Source: a virus. From it: a stretch of 22,678 nucleotides of DNA. Below are positions 8,790 to 16,452 of the stretch, in pieces; position 1 is the first letter of the stretch, and the number at the start of each line of letters is the position of its first letter. The stretch lies in the IMG/VR virus record IMGVR_UViG_3300042691_031571, positions 1-22,678 of that record. One strand, written 5' to 3'. Under the pieces are notes generated by a model. That model worked only from the letters and a program-made list of their open reading frames with translations, was not told the DNA's origin and searched no databases. A program made the translations under genes and the position numbers.

Positions 8790-10259
8790 TTAGACGACTG
8801 ACGCCGTAAGGTTTGACTTGATGATGTCGACTTCGATTTTGTCGCCAACACCGCTGACACGTAGGCCAACCTTTGCCTTCACAGTGCCACCGGCAAGCTG
8901 TGCAGTTGGGTTGAGCTTCGCATCGCAGCGGACTGTGAAACCTGAGTCGAGCTTTCTTCCGTTCACATCGTACGCCTCGAAGAGTGCACCAATGTCGCGG
9001 AGTGGAGAGAGAATCGCAATAAGTCGTGATTCAACAGCACTGAAGATTGTATTTCTTCCATCAATTGTGCTGAAGACCAAGTCCTCAAGGCTTCTCTGAG
9101 CCTCAACAACAACATGGTTAACCGTGTCTTGCTGAGTAATAAATCTAAAGTTGTCTTCATCCGAAGATAGTGAGCGAGCACCATAGACTCGAACCGAGTT
9201 CTGAATCAAACGGATGACGTTCACATACGCTTCGTCGAGTGCGTCTCCATCGGTTTTGTTGATGTCGGTCTTGACTCCAGAAACAAATCGCGCAGCTGAA
9301 AGAAGACCAGCTGGGGGAACATGTGAACCGGTTTGGTTGTGAGCAACTGCACGCTTTGCTGCTACGTAGCCATCTGGCGGGATGTAGCGAGTAACGCCAT
9401 TAGTCGTTGTTGGAACCTCAATCCATGGGTAGTACAACGCTGCATGTTCAGCATGGTCTCCACCTTGAACATCAAGAGCTCTTGTTTCTGCATCTGCGGT
9501 TGTTGCTGCTTCCGCGACATGCAGAATCGCGATTCTGTTATTTGCGTTTGCATGTGCAACCAAGTCTTCGCTCATTGCGAGAGTGTGTGCTTCTGGGCAT
9601 GCAACTGCACCAGAACCATACGAATCCAAGAACAAATCAAGCGAGTCTGCGTAATCAGACTGTGTCACCGATGCTCTGTCGTCTGCACCAGCAGAAAGTG
9701 CCGAGCCAGCAACTGTAGCTGGTCTAGTAGTTGCAGCTGCATTAGCTGTTGCCGTTACATAACGTGAAGCTACCGAGCTGAGATTGATTCTTCCAGCAGC
9801 CTGTGCAACAGTTGTTACTGTTCCAGTTGTGTAAATGACATCTCCGTTGTAGGAAAGTGAAACTTTAAATGTGTCCACGCTTGGATGTGTGACAGTAACC
9901 TCTACGTCTGCGCTCCATGCGCCAGCGCCATTAGCGTCAAGTGTCAAAACTGTTGATGCAGACTGTGCGCCAGTTCCCAAAAGTGCGAGAGTTCCCTCTG
10001 TTGCGGCGGCACCTACGGTACGAGCAACGTAGCACTGTGTGCCGCCTTCTTCGAAGAATGTCTCCACTGTCGGATGAAGATATGAGTACGACTGGTAACC
10101 ACCAAAGGTCGCCTCAAAATCGGCAATGCTCTCCACCATGACTGCTGCTGCATCTGGTCCTCGCTCTGCGAGACCGACTACGAACAGCTGTGACGACTCG
10201 CGAACGGTCGTTGCTGAAGGGCCTGTTCTTACTGCTGTTGAAATGACTACACCGGGCAT
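8790..10259 (-). CDS. Contractile tail sheath protein (489 aa)
   Basis: The N-terminus PGVVISTAVRTGPSATTV, then SSQLFVVGLAERGP and SIADFEATFGG, followed by a PTVETFFEEGGTQCYVAR strand, is the standard opening of phage sheath proteins. The middle (about residues 95-200) is Thr/Ala-rich and beta-like, probably a surface insertion domain. The C-terminal third has the conserved core: a VNVIRLIQNSVRVYGARSL segment, a helix ESRLIAILSPLRDIGALFEA and a final KVGLRVSGVGDKIEVDI strand that links neighbouring subunits. This gene is the key evidence for a myovirus. AGGAG lies 7 bases before the ATG, and the gene has its own 133-base upstream gap. Confidence 0.92.
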   Translation of the reverse strand: MPGVVISTAVRTGPSATTVRESSQLFVVGLAERGPDAAAVMVESIADFEATFGGYQSYSYLHPTVETFFEEGGTQCYVARTVGAAATEGTLALLGTGAQSASTVLTLDANGAGAWSADVEVTVTHPSVDTFKVSLSYNGDVIYTTGTVTTVAQAAGRINLSSVASRYVTATANAAATTRPATVAGSALSAGADDRASVTQSDYADSLDLFLDSYGSGAVACPEAHTLAMSEDLVAHANANNRIAILHVAEAATTADAETRALDVQGGDHAEHAALYYPWIEVPTTTNGVTRYIPPDGYVAAKRAVAHNQTGSHVPPAGLLSAARFVSGVKTDINKTDGDALDEAYVNVIRLIQNSVRVYGARSLSSDEDNFRFITQQDTVNHVVVEAQRSLEDLVFSTIDGRNTIFSAVESRLIAILSPLRDIGALFEAYDVNGRKLDSGFTVRCDAKLNPTAQLAGGTVKAKVGLRVSGVGDKIEVDIIKSNLTASVV

Positions 10260-10392
10260 TGGACACTCCTGTTGCTCGTTTACGGTTTGTGTATCCCGCT
10301 ATCGAGTTCAATTGTACAGATGAAAGTTGATTATCTAATGCAACTGTTCAAAAGAACTACTGTAAACGGATTTTTTATTTAACTTATTAATA
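10260..10392 (-). promoter_or_regulatory. Gap before the sheath gene, possible promoter
   Basis: This 133-base AT-rich gap separates the tail-terminator-like gene from the sheath. On the minus strand it contains TGTACAAT, a plausible -10-like element (10315-10322), and TTGCAT about 21 bases upstream, too far for a standard -35. Short complementary arms (CGTTTAC at 10277-10283, GTAAACG at 10362-10368) bracket the gap. A separate promoter for the abundant sheath and tube is reasonable, but the sequence evidence is weak. Confidence 0.3.
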
Positions 10393-11007
10393 TTAGACCT
10401 CATCTTCAATGAATGTAGGCAAATCTTCACCTATTGGCGTCTGTCTTGCCTCAAGGTCGAACTCGGCAACCTCGCCAATCGCCTCACGACTGACTATTTC
10501 ATCGATTTGCATTGTGTAAGCAACATATGAACCAGCAAGAAATCTGTCACCCTTCAAGAGGGTTAAGTCAGAGAACTCCTCTCTCATGGTCGATTCGTCA
10601 ATCATTGCCTGAAAAGAGTTACGAGCGTCATAGGCATTCAAACATGGTTTATCCAGGAGTGCTGACCGGATGACGGTAGTTAGGCGGTCTCTCATTATTG
10701 TCGCTTCTTCCGCGCCGCCAGCGCGAACCCATACGTACGTCCTCATTGAATAGTCGACCCTGTATAGGGGGTCCGAGCCATCATGGCCGATTCGGTTCAG
10801 TCTATTCGTCGATATCGCTACGGTTATAAGCGTCGGCCAATTGTCCATGGCTAGGGGTTCATGAATAAAATAATCAACAGGGTCTGGAAGGGTTATGTCA
10901 TCAACATTCCAGCCATTTCTGTAAGAGACGATACGCGATGGGATATCTGTTTTCAGATATTCATTGACATAGCTCTTGGCAAACTGCGGACCGTGCATCA
11001 AGTTCAT
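10393..11007 (-). CDS. Tail terminator/tail completion-like protein (204 aa)
   Basis: This gene overlaps the preceding morphogenesis gene by four bases (ATGA). Visible features are an N-terminal helix (FAKSYVNEYLKTDIPSRIVS), a strand segment WPTLITVAISTNRL, a YSMRTYVWVRAGG strand and a helix ATIMRDRLTTVIRSALLD. This strand-helix layout with a RDRLTTVIR helix before a DEFSDLTLL-type segment fits the tail terminator/joining proteins that cap the tube and bind the connector. Its position just before the sheath agrees. No catalytic motifs are seen. The name is a positional inference of moderate strength; an uncharacterised neck protein is the alternative. Confidence 0.6.
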   Translation of the reverse strand: MNLMHGPQFAKSYVNEYLKTDIPSRIVSYRNGWNVDDITLPDPVDYFIHEPLAMDNWPTLITVAISTNRLNRIGHDGSDPLYRVDYSMRTYVWVRAGGAEEATIMRDRLTTVIRSALLDKPCLNAYDARNSFQAMIDESTMREEFSDLTLLKGDRFLAGSYVAYTMQIDEIVSREAIGEVAEFDLEARQTPIGEDLPTFIEDEV

Positions 11008-11489
11008 ACAATTCCATCCTCGCCGAGAACTATGTACTTAGCCATAGTCACACCGAGTTCTTTAGGAAATTCTCGCGGCGTAAATACAATTTGCCGTTTC
11101 GGCATCTTTGTCGTCCCATACTGATGGAATTTTGCATACTCTACAGCTGTACCAAATGTTGCACTGTCATTGGAAATGATGTTCGCAGCAGAATCGCTAA
11201 GATTAGTTAAACTTCTAAATAATCTGCCAGTCTGACGAAGCATTCCAGTTCCTGGATAATTCGATGCTTTCCATGAACCGTAATCAGAGCTGAGTGGTTT
11301 CCATGTGCTGCCTGTTGGGAGACCATTTGCGGCGAAGTTGGCAGCATTGGCTTTTTCGAGGTAACTTTTTGTCCATCGAAATACTGGACGCATATCTTTT
11401 GAGCGGTCTTCAATTTTGTCTAGAAGTTCGAGAACGTCATCAGCCTCGACCTCAACCTCGATTGTTATTCGGCCTTGAACCTTAGCCAT
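11004..11489 (-). CDS. Virion morphogenesis protein, Mu gpG/P2 gpS-like (161 aa)
   Basis: The motif pattern is characteristic of the phage virion morphogenesis/tail completion family: W.PLS..Y..WK with PGTGMLRQTGRLFRSL in the middle, then VEYAKFHQYG and a PKRQI motif, with a C-terminal helix. Members join head and tail or complete tails; HK97 gp10-like proteins share this look. The ATG shares one base with the stop of the upstream connector gene (TAATG), implying coupled translation. The N-terminus (RITIEVEVEADDVLELLDKI) is a strand followed by an acidic helix. Confidence 0.8.
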   Translation of the reverse strand: MAKVQGRITIEVEVEADDVLELLDKIEDRSKDMRPVFRWTKSYLEKANAANFAANGLPTGSTWKPLSSDYGSWKASNYPGTGMLRQTGRLFRSLTNLSDSAANIISNDSATFGTAVEYAKFHQYGTTKMPKRQIVFTPREFPKELGVTMAKYIVLGEDGIV

Positions 11490-12133
11490 TACGCAACTCT
11501 TACTCTTCGATACCTCTTCAAAGCCATTAGCTCTCTATCGGTAAATCCAGTTTCAAGTGGTGCAACATTTCTTGTATTGAGGTCTTTAACGCCAACAACA
11601 TCGTCATGCATGTTTTGCATTTCTCGAGTTGCAGCACGAAGAATCATCAACTTAAATGCCGGAATATTATCTCCATCCAAACCTGCTGTGTAGGTGATAG
11701 TGACAACGTCGTTTGCCATTGCATAAAAATAATCGATTCCATATCGGCGAACAACGTAGTCTTCCTCTTCGACGAGGGTCCGGAGTGTTCCAAACTGCGG
11801 CTTAACGGTAACCAAGTCAACAGAAACAACAGGGGAATTACGCAGGTATATGGTCGGCGTTGGTTCGGAGTATGTGGTCCCTTCGATTGGACTTGAGGTA
11901 GTGAAGGAGTCGTTTACTGGGCGGTCGACCGAAAGCATTGTTCCCATAGGGATACCGATGTGTCCAGAATCAAGAACATGCTCTTCGGTGAACTCTGTTT
12001 GCTCGATGGGGCGACGCAGGTACGACTCAAGCTCACTCTGCAACCCGCTGAGTACAAGCTCGGCAGCATCCCTCTGACGCATGGAAAGGGAGATGTCCAT
12101 GTATGTGATTAATTCGTTGACTGAAACGAGCAT
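11489..12133 (-). CDS. Head-tail connector/adaptor protein (214 aa)
   Basis: The N-terminal part is helical (VNELITYMDISLSMRQRDAA, then a helix ending in ESYLRRPIEQ), which matches head-tail adaptors of the HK97 gp6/SPP1 gp15 type. A strand-rich central segment (PVVSVDLVTVKPQFGTLR) follows, then a YTAGLDGDNIPAFKLMILRA helix start and AATREMQNMHDDVVG. Such a C-terminal helix after a YTAG turn is common in this class. It would dock below the portal and connect to the tail terminator. A good Shine-Dalgarno (AAAGGTGA) lies about 5 bases before the ATG. Confidence 0.75.
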   Translation of the reverse strand: MLVSVNELITYMDISLSMRQRDAAELVLSGLQSELESYLRRPIEQTEFTEEHVLDSGHIGIPMGTMLSVDRPVNDSFTTSSPIEGTTYSEPTPTIYLRNSPVVSVDLVTVKPQFGTLRTLVEEEDYVVRRYGIDYFYAMANDVVTITYTAGLDGDNIPAFKLMILRAATREMQNMHDDVVGVKDLNTRNVAPLETGFTDRELMALKRYRRVRVA

Positions 12134-12163
12134 GACTCACCTTTGCTACAAATTTTCAGTCCA

Positions 12164-12172
12164 ATTGTAGCA
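12164..12172 (-). promoter_or_regulatory. Extended -10 promoter candidate before the connector gene
   Basis: Minus strand TGCTACAAT has a perfect TGn extension and a TAnnnT core about 31 bases before the connector ATG. No convincing -35 is present (TTTATT at 17-base spacing), as is acceptable for extended -10 promoters. A very similar TGCTACACT lies before the H1-like gene. Host sigma specificity is unknown. Confidence 0.35.
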
Positions 12173-12176
12173 TTAC

Positions 12177-12236
12177 CTAGTAATTCAATAAATTGTAATT
12201 AGATGTTTTAATTCTAAAAACCTTATTAATTACTAG
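12177..12236. repeat. 9-base perfect inverted repeat in AT-rich gap
   Basis: CTAGTAATT at 12177-12185 is exactly complementary to AATTACTAG at 12228-12236, with 42 bases between. It almost fills the gap between the 84-aa gene and the connector and lies just upstream of the extended -10 candidate. It could be an operator pair, an RNA hairpin or a weak terminator; there is no clear T-run after the leftward arm. Confidence 0.5.
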
Positions 12237-12487
12237 TTTCTGTAAGTCTGGACCATGCCCCTGGACCGCAACTCGTTTTCACATTCAAGAATTGTTTCAT
12301 AGTCTGGCGGGGAGAAATAATCAAACGGCCGGTCGGAAACTCGGCTTTCTGCATACTTCCGTGCATAGCGCTCACGCAGAAGCGACCATAATTCTTTTTC
12401 CCATTCAGTTTTGCTGAATGTATCTTCACCGTCGCCAAAGTACTTTGGCTTATGTACGTCTTGCACCATATTCCCCTTGTTGGTCAT
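12233..12487 (-). CDS. Hypothetical protein (84 aa)
   Basis: A short acidic/aromatic protein (KPKYFGDGEDTFSKTEWEKE, helix WSLLRERYARKYAESRV, then SPPDYETILECENELRSRG). Composition and predicted helices look like a real protein, and the gene sits 20 bases after the H1-like gene on the same strand. Translation could start at the first ATG (AGGG about 9 bases upstream) or at Met7, which has AAGGGG only 3 bases before it. No family is recognised. The position between DNA-binding and connector genes suggests a virion assembly role, but this is only context. Confidence 0.55.
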   Translation of the reverse strand: MTNKGNMVQDVHKPKYFGDGEDTFSKTEWEKELWSLLRERYARKYAESRVSDRPFDYFSPPDYETILECENELRSRGMVQTYRN

Positions 12488-12507
12488 ATTTTAAACCCTA
12501 AGTAAGG

Positions 12508-13050
12508 TTAGCGAGATTTCTTCGCTGCTTTCTTAACTGGTCTTGCTGATTTCTTTGCGGCCTTCTTCGCCGGTGCCTTCTTGGCGGCTTTCTTTGTAGC
12601 TTTCTTAGCAGGGGCCTTTTTGGCCGCCTTCTTTGCCTTCTTTGCTTTCTTTGTCGCCTTGGCTGCTTTCTTTGTTGCCTGACGCCCAGCATTTCTGATG
12701 TCGGCGGCGGAGCGATTAGCAAGTGAACGGCGAGCAAGTCTCGCTCTATCTCTTCTCTGCTTCAACAAACCAGGTGGAAGGGCTGGTCTGCCGCGGAGGT
12801 TAACGCCAGCGACGCTTCTTGTTCTGCCAGATTGGTCGTAGCCCTGTCGAGCAGTTGAGTACTTAGCCAGCTTGTTCATCGTTGCAACGTCGCCGAATCC
12901 AGCACGAATCGCATCCTGTACTTCTTTCATGCGCGACTTTGCTCTATCGGTCATACGACCTTGGCCACGAAGTTTGCGAAGACGCTCGTAATCCTTGCGG
13001 AGCACTTCTGCATCGTCTGTAATGTCTGGGCCGTATCTGAGTCCTGGCAT
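12508..13050 (-). CDS. Basic protein with histone H1-like Lys/Ala/Pro tail (180 aa)
   Basis: The first 120 residues are helical and Arg-rich (VLRKDYERLRKLRGQGRMTD, and a RRDRARLARRSLANRSA helix). Residues about 124-180 are a low-complexity tail of repeated AAKKAPAKK/ATKKAAKK units, very like the C-terminal tails of histone H1 and of actinobacterial HU (HupB). Such tails bind DNA or RNA by charge. The gene heads the virion-assembly block, preceded by AGAGG four bases before the ATG. Possible roles are an internal DNA-condensing virion protein, a packaging helper or a host-nucleoid mimic; I cannot choose. The repeats are also visible in the DNA (12520-12690), so length variation between relatives would be expected. 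Confidence 0.75.
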   Translation of the reverse strand: MPGLRYGPDITDDAEVLRKDYERLRKLRGQGRMTDRAKSRMKEVQDAIRAGFGDVATMNKLAKYSTARQGYDQSGRTRSVAGVNLRGRPALPPGLLKQRRDRARLARRSLANRSAADIRNAGRQATKKAAKATKKAKKAKKAAKKAPAKKATKKAAKKAPAKKAAKKSARPVKKAAKKSR

Positions 13051-13082
13051 GATTCCTCTTTATTTGTTGACTGTCATTTTAG

Positions 13083-13091
13083 AGTGTAGCA
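13083..13091 (-). promoter_or_regulatory. Extended -10 promoter candidate before the H1-like gene
   Basis: Minus strand TGCTACACT lies in the 52-base gap between the second ParB-like gene and the H1-like gene, about 33 bases before the ATG. It resembles TGCTACAAT before the connector gene, so both may be phage late promoters. No good -35 is visible. Confidence 0.3.
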
Positions 13092-13102
13092 CCAATAATA
13101 AA

Positions 13103-13651
13103 CTATCTATCGCTATTTGGTGGGCGCTCAATGTAGGGTCCTCCATCAACGGAGTTGCTTGGTGCTTCGATTGGAACCCAAGCCCTCGAATAGGTGTGTT
13201 CGGGAACCTTTCTTATCTTTATCAAGTCCCCCATTTCGAGCAACTCTAATTCATCTACACCTATTTTTAATAACTTATCAAAATCAGTTTTGTCATATCT
13301 TCCGGACATGCTTAGCTTTCGAATAATAGATGACACTTTCTTGGCCACTAAAGAGCCTTTCCCCCTGTTGAGCCTGAGGTGCATCATCATTGCCTCAATC
13401 GAATCGCAGTCGTGGAAAATCACGGGAATCTTGTTGTTGATTTTTTTAGCAATATGGGAAACATTTGAAGCAAGAAGCCATCTTTCACTTCCGTCGATAA
13501 TCTCCATAGTCTCGCGTCGCACATGGATTGGTTGTATAAAACCAAACTCATACAACGATGCAGACAAGACGAGTAAATCGGGTCTCAGTATGTGGGTCGC
13601 TTTCCATGATGGAATCTTTAGTTCACTTATTGCAACGTATTTAATATCCAT
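13103..13651 (-). CDS. ParB/Srx-domain protein (IbrB-like), 182 aa
   Basis: The N-terminal 100 residues match the ParB/sulfiredoxin fold: an ISELKIP strand at residues 8-14, LSASLYEFGFIQPIHVRRE with its GxxQPI core at 37-42, IIDGSERW at 51-58 in place of the usual G-E/H-x-R nucleotide loop, IPVI at 75-78 and LRLNRGKG at 92-99. Domains of this fold bind nucleotides and occur in chromosome partition ParB, serine kinases and the IbrB partner of IbrA. The protein lacks the helix-turn-helix DNA-binding half of true partition ParB. It overlaps the PAPS-reductase-like gene by 11 bases, as expected for an IbrA/IbrB-type pair. The reaction is unknown. Confidence 0.8.
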   Translation of the reverse strand: MDIKYVAISELKIPSWKATHILRPDLLVLSASLYEFGFIQPIHVRRETMEIIDGSERWLLASNVSHIAKKINNKIPVIFHDCDSIEAMMMHLRLNRGKGSLVAKKVSSIIRKLSMSGRYDKTDFDKLLKIGVDELELLEMGDLIKIRKVPEHTYSRAWVPIEAPSNSVDGGPYIERPPNSDR

Positions 13652-14774
13652 CTTGTTCTGCTTTCTCCTCTACTCTTACAGCATGGGCTTTAGTTTTTGG
13701 TCCAACAGGTGTTGGCGCTACAACATCGATGTCGTTAAGTAATAGGTTGCGAATCAGCCAGCTAATTGGGTATCCATATGGGTCCTGAACATGCTTCTGT
13801 CTAAATCTTGCTATAAAGGTTTTTGCTTGACGATTATCTCGTTCTCCAAGAATGTAGTCATCCACAAAACTGCCGGCACCAGTAAAACCATCTTTGGAGT
13901 AACTACCGATTAGTTTTTCAATGTCAAAATCTTTCCACCATCTCCTCTGCGCATCTATGTGCGGGAAACATTCATACAGTCTGTCGTAAAATTCTGGTTC
14001 GGTGGCAACCACATCACCGATTCTTCGAATGGCAACAGAGTGCAGCGGTATTCCGACTCGAGTATTGCTTCCCGTGAGCGCGGCCAAGTCGTAGTACTCG
14101 CAGTATTCTGCATTGTGTTCTTCGGTTATGAATTTGAAAACATCATCTGTGTTCCAGTCATAAATAATCTTTGCAAACTTCAGTGGAACGTTTCTGTTTA
14201 GCTTGTATGGCGTGACGATGTAGTTTTCATGCAGCTTCTGAACTATCGAGCGATACCTAACCATTGATTCGCTTGCCCTCACCCCAGTAAGGAACGCGAC
14301 ATTGCCGACCTTGCCATTCATGATGTAGGTATCTGTCTGGTCCGGCAATGAGCGGGAATGGTCTAATCCAAAGTCGTAGGCAGTAATCGCCCATGGCGGC
14401 ATATCTCGAACGAGCCTATTTTCGAGTCGTCGTTTCTCGCTCCACAGGACCGTGGTTTCACGTCTACCGAGAACCCATACTTCTGCCGGGTATGGAAGGC
14501 AGTACCACTCCATGTCTACCCAGTCATAATTGCGAACGCGCTCTACGTATTCAATCGTTTTTGGACTAACCATTTCCTCATCGCGAAATATTACTTTTAC
14601 CGGCCCAAGTCCTCGTTCTTCATGAACTTCTTTTGCTAAAAGCAGAACAGCGGTTGAGTCTTTGCCACCGGAGAACTGAACGCATACAGTGTCGAAAATG
14701 TCGTAAACATGTCGGATGCGTTGCCTAGCAGCCTCAAGGCACGACATGTCCAAGAACATTCTTTGTCTGGTCAT
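13641..14774 (-). CDS. PAPS-reductase-like (IbrA-like) N-type ATP pyrophosphatase (377 aa)
   Basis: The PP-loop SGGKDST is at residues 35-41 after a VCVQF strand. A second conserved patch, LTGVRASESMVRYRSI, is at 162-177. Both are seen in the PAPS reductase/IbrA superfamily of ATP pyrophosphatases, which adenylate a substrate or handle sulfonucleotides. Between them are YCLPYPAEVWVLGRRET and an aromatic region. The C-terminal half (DWNTDDVFKFI, then EFYDRLYECFPHIDAQRRWW) resembles IbrA-type proteins. The Cys of the ECGLH motif of genuine PAPS reductases is not seen, so simple sulfate reduction is unlikely. It overlaps ParB/Srx genes on both sides (4 and 11 bases). Substrate and role are unknown; DndC-like DNA sulfur chemistry is one speculative possibility. 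Confidence 0.85.
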   Translation of the reverse strand: MTRQRMFLDMSCLEAARQRIRHVYDIFDTVCVQFSGGKDSTAVLLLAKEVHEERGLGPVKVIFRDEEMVSPKTIEYVERVRNYDWVDMEWYCLPYPAEVWVLGRRETTVLWSEKRRLENRLVRDMPPWAITAYDFGLDHSRSLPDQTDTYIMNGKVGNVAFLTGVRASESMVRYRSIVQKLHENYIVTPYKLNRNVPLKFAKIIYDWNTDDVFKFITEEHNAEYCEYYDLAALTGSNTRVGIPLHSVAIRRIGDVVATEPEFYDRLYECFPHIDAQRRWWKDFDIEKLIGSYSKDGFTGAGSFVDDYILGERDNRQAKTFIARFRQKHVQDPYGYPISWLIRNLLLNDIDVVAPTPVGPKTKAHAVRVEEKAEQDGY

Positions 14775-15562
14775 GGCATTCGTGAATCTATAAAACTAAT
14801 TAACTTTTCTGCAGTGGTATTTCCAACAAATTCTGGGTCACTGCGAAGCCATTTTATAAACTTGTACCAAACAGCCTGTTGGTCGGAGTTGTCAAACACC
14901 AACGTGTATTGGACAGCCGCTTGAGGTGCTGCACCAGGAACCGCAATAGTAGAACCACGAGTTGCAATATCGTTGTGGTCGAGATTAGAGGGAGCAACAA
15001 TTCTGTTCTCTCCGTCTTTGTCTTGCTCAATCATTGTCTTAATTGAAGATGCGGCGGCTTCGTAATTTTTTCTGCTCTGCTCAAGCTCGGCATCAAAGCC
15101 ATCTTCAATTCCAGAAGCCGCACGGTGCTCGTCGATTATTGATTCACTCTCTATTGCTGCAAGCTCGAACTCATCCCAGCCAAGGTCCTCTAACAATTCT
15201 GGATAAAACTCACTAATATCAAGAAGCATGTCAGTAAGTAATTCCGGCTCTGTGTATCCAAGCTCCATTGTTCTGTTGTCTGCGAGAGCAAATGCGATAG
15301 CACGTTTATCGTCTGCATCCAAAAACACAACAGCAATCTCATCCCAGCCAAGAGCCTTTGCTGCTTCAAGCTGATGGTTCCCAGCGATTACCGTCGAAGT
15401 TCCATCTTCATTCTTTCTGGCGACAATTGGTTTTACTTGGCCAAACTCTGAATAGGAAGCCATGATTGCATCGACATTTCCAACTCTTGGGTTGCCCTCA
15501 AGAGGGGAAAGCGAATCAATATCAACTGCCATTGACTTGAGCGATTGGTGAATATTATTCAT
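14771..15562 (-). CDS. ParB-like nuclease-domain protein (263 aa)
   Basis: Residues 13-100 form a clear ParB/Srx domain: VDIDSLSPLEGNPR at 13-26, EFGQVKPIVARK at 39-50, the nucleotide-loop GNHQLEAAKALGW at 61-73 and the closing FALADNRTMELG at 91-102. An acidic region follows (LLTDMLLDISEFYPELLEDL), then a helix and a C-terminal segment (YTLVFDNSDQQAVWYKFIKW) that looks like a separate small domain. Many phage ParB-like proteins next to methyltransferases or PAPS-reductase-like enzymes share this ADNR architecture. The start overlaps the 111-aa gene stop as ATGA, and its own stop overlaps the PAPS-reductase-like start. Nucleotide binding is inferred from the fold; DNA cleavage is unproven. 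Confidence 0.85.
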   Translation of the reverse strand: MNNIHQSLKSMAVDIDSLSPLEGNPRVGNVDAIMASYSEFGQVKPIVARKNEDGTSTVIAGNHQLEAAKALGWDEIAVVFLDADDKRAIAFALADNRTMELGYTEPELLTDMLLDISEFYPELLEDLGWDEFELAAIESESIIDEHRAASGIEDGFDAELEQSRKNYEAAASSIKTMIEQDKDGENRIVAPSNLDHNDIATRGSTIAVPGAAPQAAVQYTLVFDNSDQQAVWYKFIKWLRSDPEFVGNTTAEKLISFIDSRMP

Positions 15563-15894
15563 ACTTGCACTCGCACGTTTGCATTAAGTGTTCTCATCGC
15601 ATCGATAGATGTTCTCAGGGAGAGCAGAGCCTCTCGCTTGGTTTTTACAAGTGCTTCTGCAATTTTAAAATCAAATGCAACTTGGTCAAGTTTGTAATCC
15701 GCCCATGCTTCTCGCTCTTTGATTGAGCCTTTTGCAGCAAGGTATTCTTTTGCCCAGTTAGACTTATAACCTGCTTCTTTCTTTGCGGCATCAACTGCAA
15801 GGACTTCAAATTTCTCTGTCTCTACTTCCAGTGCATCAATAAGTCGAAGCAATTCTTGCTCTATTTCGACTTGACTAATAGGCCCATTTCTCAT
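15559..15894 (-). CDS. Hypothetical coiled-coil protein (111 aa)
   Basis: This is an almost fully helical, charged protein. An N-terminal helix (VEIEQELLRLIDALEVETEK) is followed by AGYKSNWAKEYLAAKGSIKE and a C-terminal helix AEALVKTKREALLSLRTSID. Small proteins with this Y..ayA..yL..kGs...R...a pattern occur near recombination genes in many phages, but I cannot name a function. It overlaps both neighbours by four bases (RuvC-like upstream, ParB-like downstream), so it is co-translated with a resolvase, and a DNA-recombination accessory role is plausible. Confidence 0.7.
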   Translation of the reverse strand: MRNGPISQVEIEQELLRLIDALEVETEKFEVLAVDAAKKEAGYKSNWAKEYLAAKGSIKEREAWADYKLDQVAFDFKIAEALVKTKREALLSLRTSIDAMRTLNANVRVQV

Positions 15895-16427
15895 GACGCT
15901 CCAAGTTTTTCAATATAGGAATTTAGGTAGGTCCAATCTACTTTCTCTAGCGCTGTCATGTGTGTCGCTGGCCAACTAAATCTGGGGTTTCCGAGGCGAC
16001 ACAGGACCATTTCCTCCATCACCCATGCGTCGCATTTGTCGTCCGCACCGGGATTCTGCCAGATAAGTCCGGTTTTTGCAGATATCGAAGAAATAACTTC
16101 ATTTTTAGAAGCATTTCCTTTTCCTGTTGCAAATTTTGCTCGACACGTTGGAGGAATAGTTACCACCGGTTTTCCAAGTTCCCAAAGCAGAAGGCGTACA
16201 ACGCCGCCTAATTCACCGATTGAATGGGACTGTGAGTTTCTTGAAGAAAAGGCGTAGCCCTCAATAGCGACTAGGTCTATAGAGAATCTGATAACAAGAT
16301 TTTCTATTTCTTTTCTTATGAGCCAAAGTCGGTGTGGGCCAGTCTCGTTGGTGGAAATGACACCAGTTTCCCCGTTGTGGCAATATCCTGTCGAGGTGAG
16401 AGAAAGGTCTAGCGCAAGGATATTCAC
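15891..16427 (-). CDS. RuvC-like Holliday junction resolvase (178 aa from GTG)
   Basis: This is a RNase H-fold resolvase. Counting from GTG at 16427, the opening NILALDLSLTSTGYC gives catalytic D7; LVAIEGYAFSSR gives E56; the Lys-containing FATGKGNASKNEV is at 99-111; and NPGADDKCDAW gives D130/D133. It should cut four-way junctions or branched DNA before packaging. An ATG 14 codons upstream (16469) exists, but it lies in the loop of a strong terminator and would add the odd sequence MFGGFLLLWISIWQ; starting at GTG gives the normal RuvC N-terminus. No good Shine-Dalgarno precedes the GTG, so initiation may be weak or leader-controlled. It heads the operon continuing through the ParB/PAPS-reductase-like genes. 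Confidence 0.85.
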   Translation of the reverse strand: MNILALDLSLTSTGYCHNGETGVISTNETGPHRLWLIRKEIENLVIRFSIDLVAIEGYAFSSRNSQSHSIGELGGVVRLLLWELGKPVVTIPPTCRAKFATGKGNASKNEVISSISAKTGLIWQNPGADDKCDAWVMEEMVLCRLGNPRFSWPATHMTALEKVDWTYLNSYIEKLGAS

Positions 16428-16452
16428 TTGCCAGATACTAATCCATAAAAGC

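Noticed and set aside
12498-12737. Arg/Gln-rich frame in the H1-like region
   Set aside because: It is an out-of-frame reading of the Lys/Ala repeat and starts inside the real gene.
13194-13742. 182-codon plus-strand frame opposite the second ParB-like gene
   Set aside because: The minus-strand ParB/Srx motifs are clear; the opposite frame is a shadow.
16444-16446. Two-codon ATG-GAT-TAG just before the RuvC-like GTG
   Set aside because: Too short and without a ribosome site; most likely chance.
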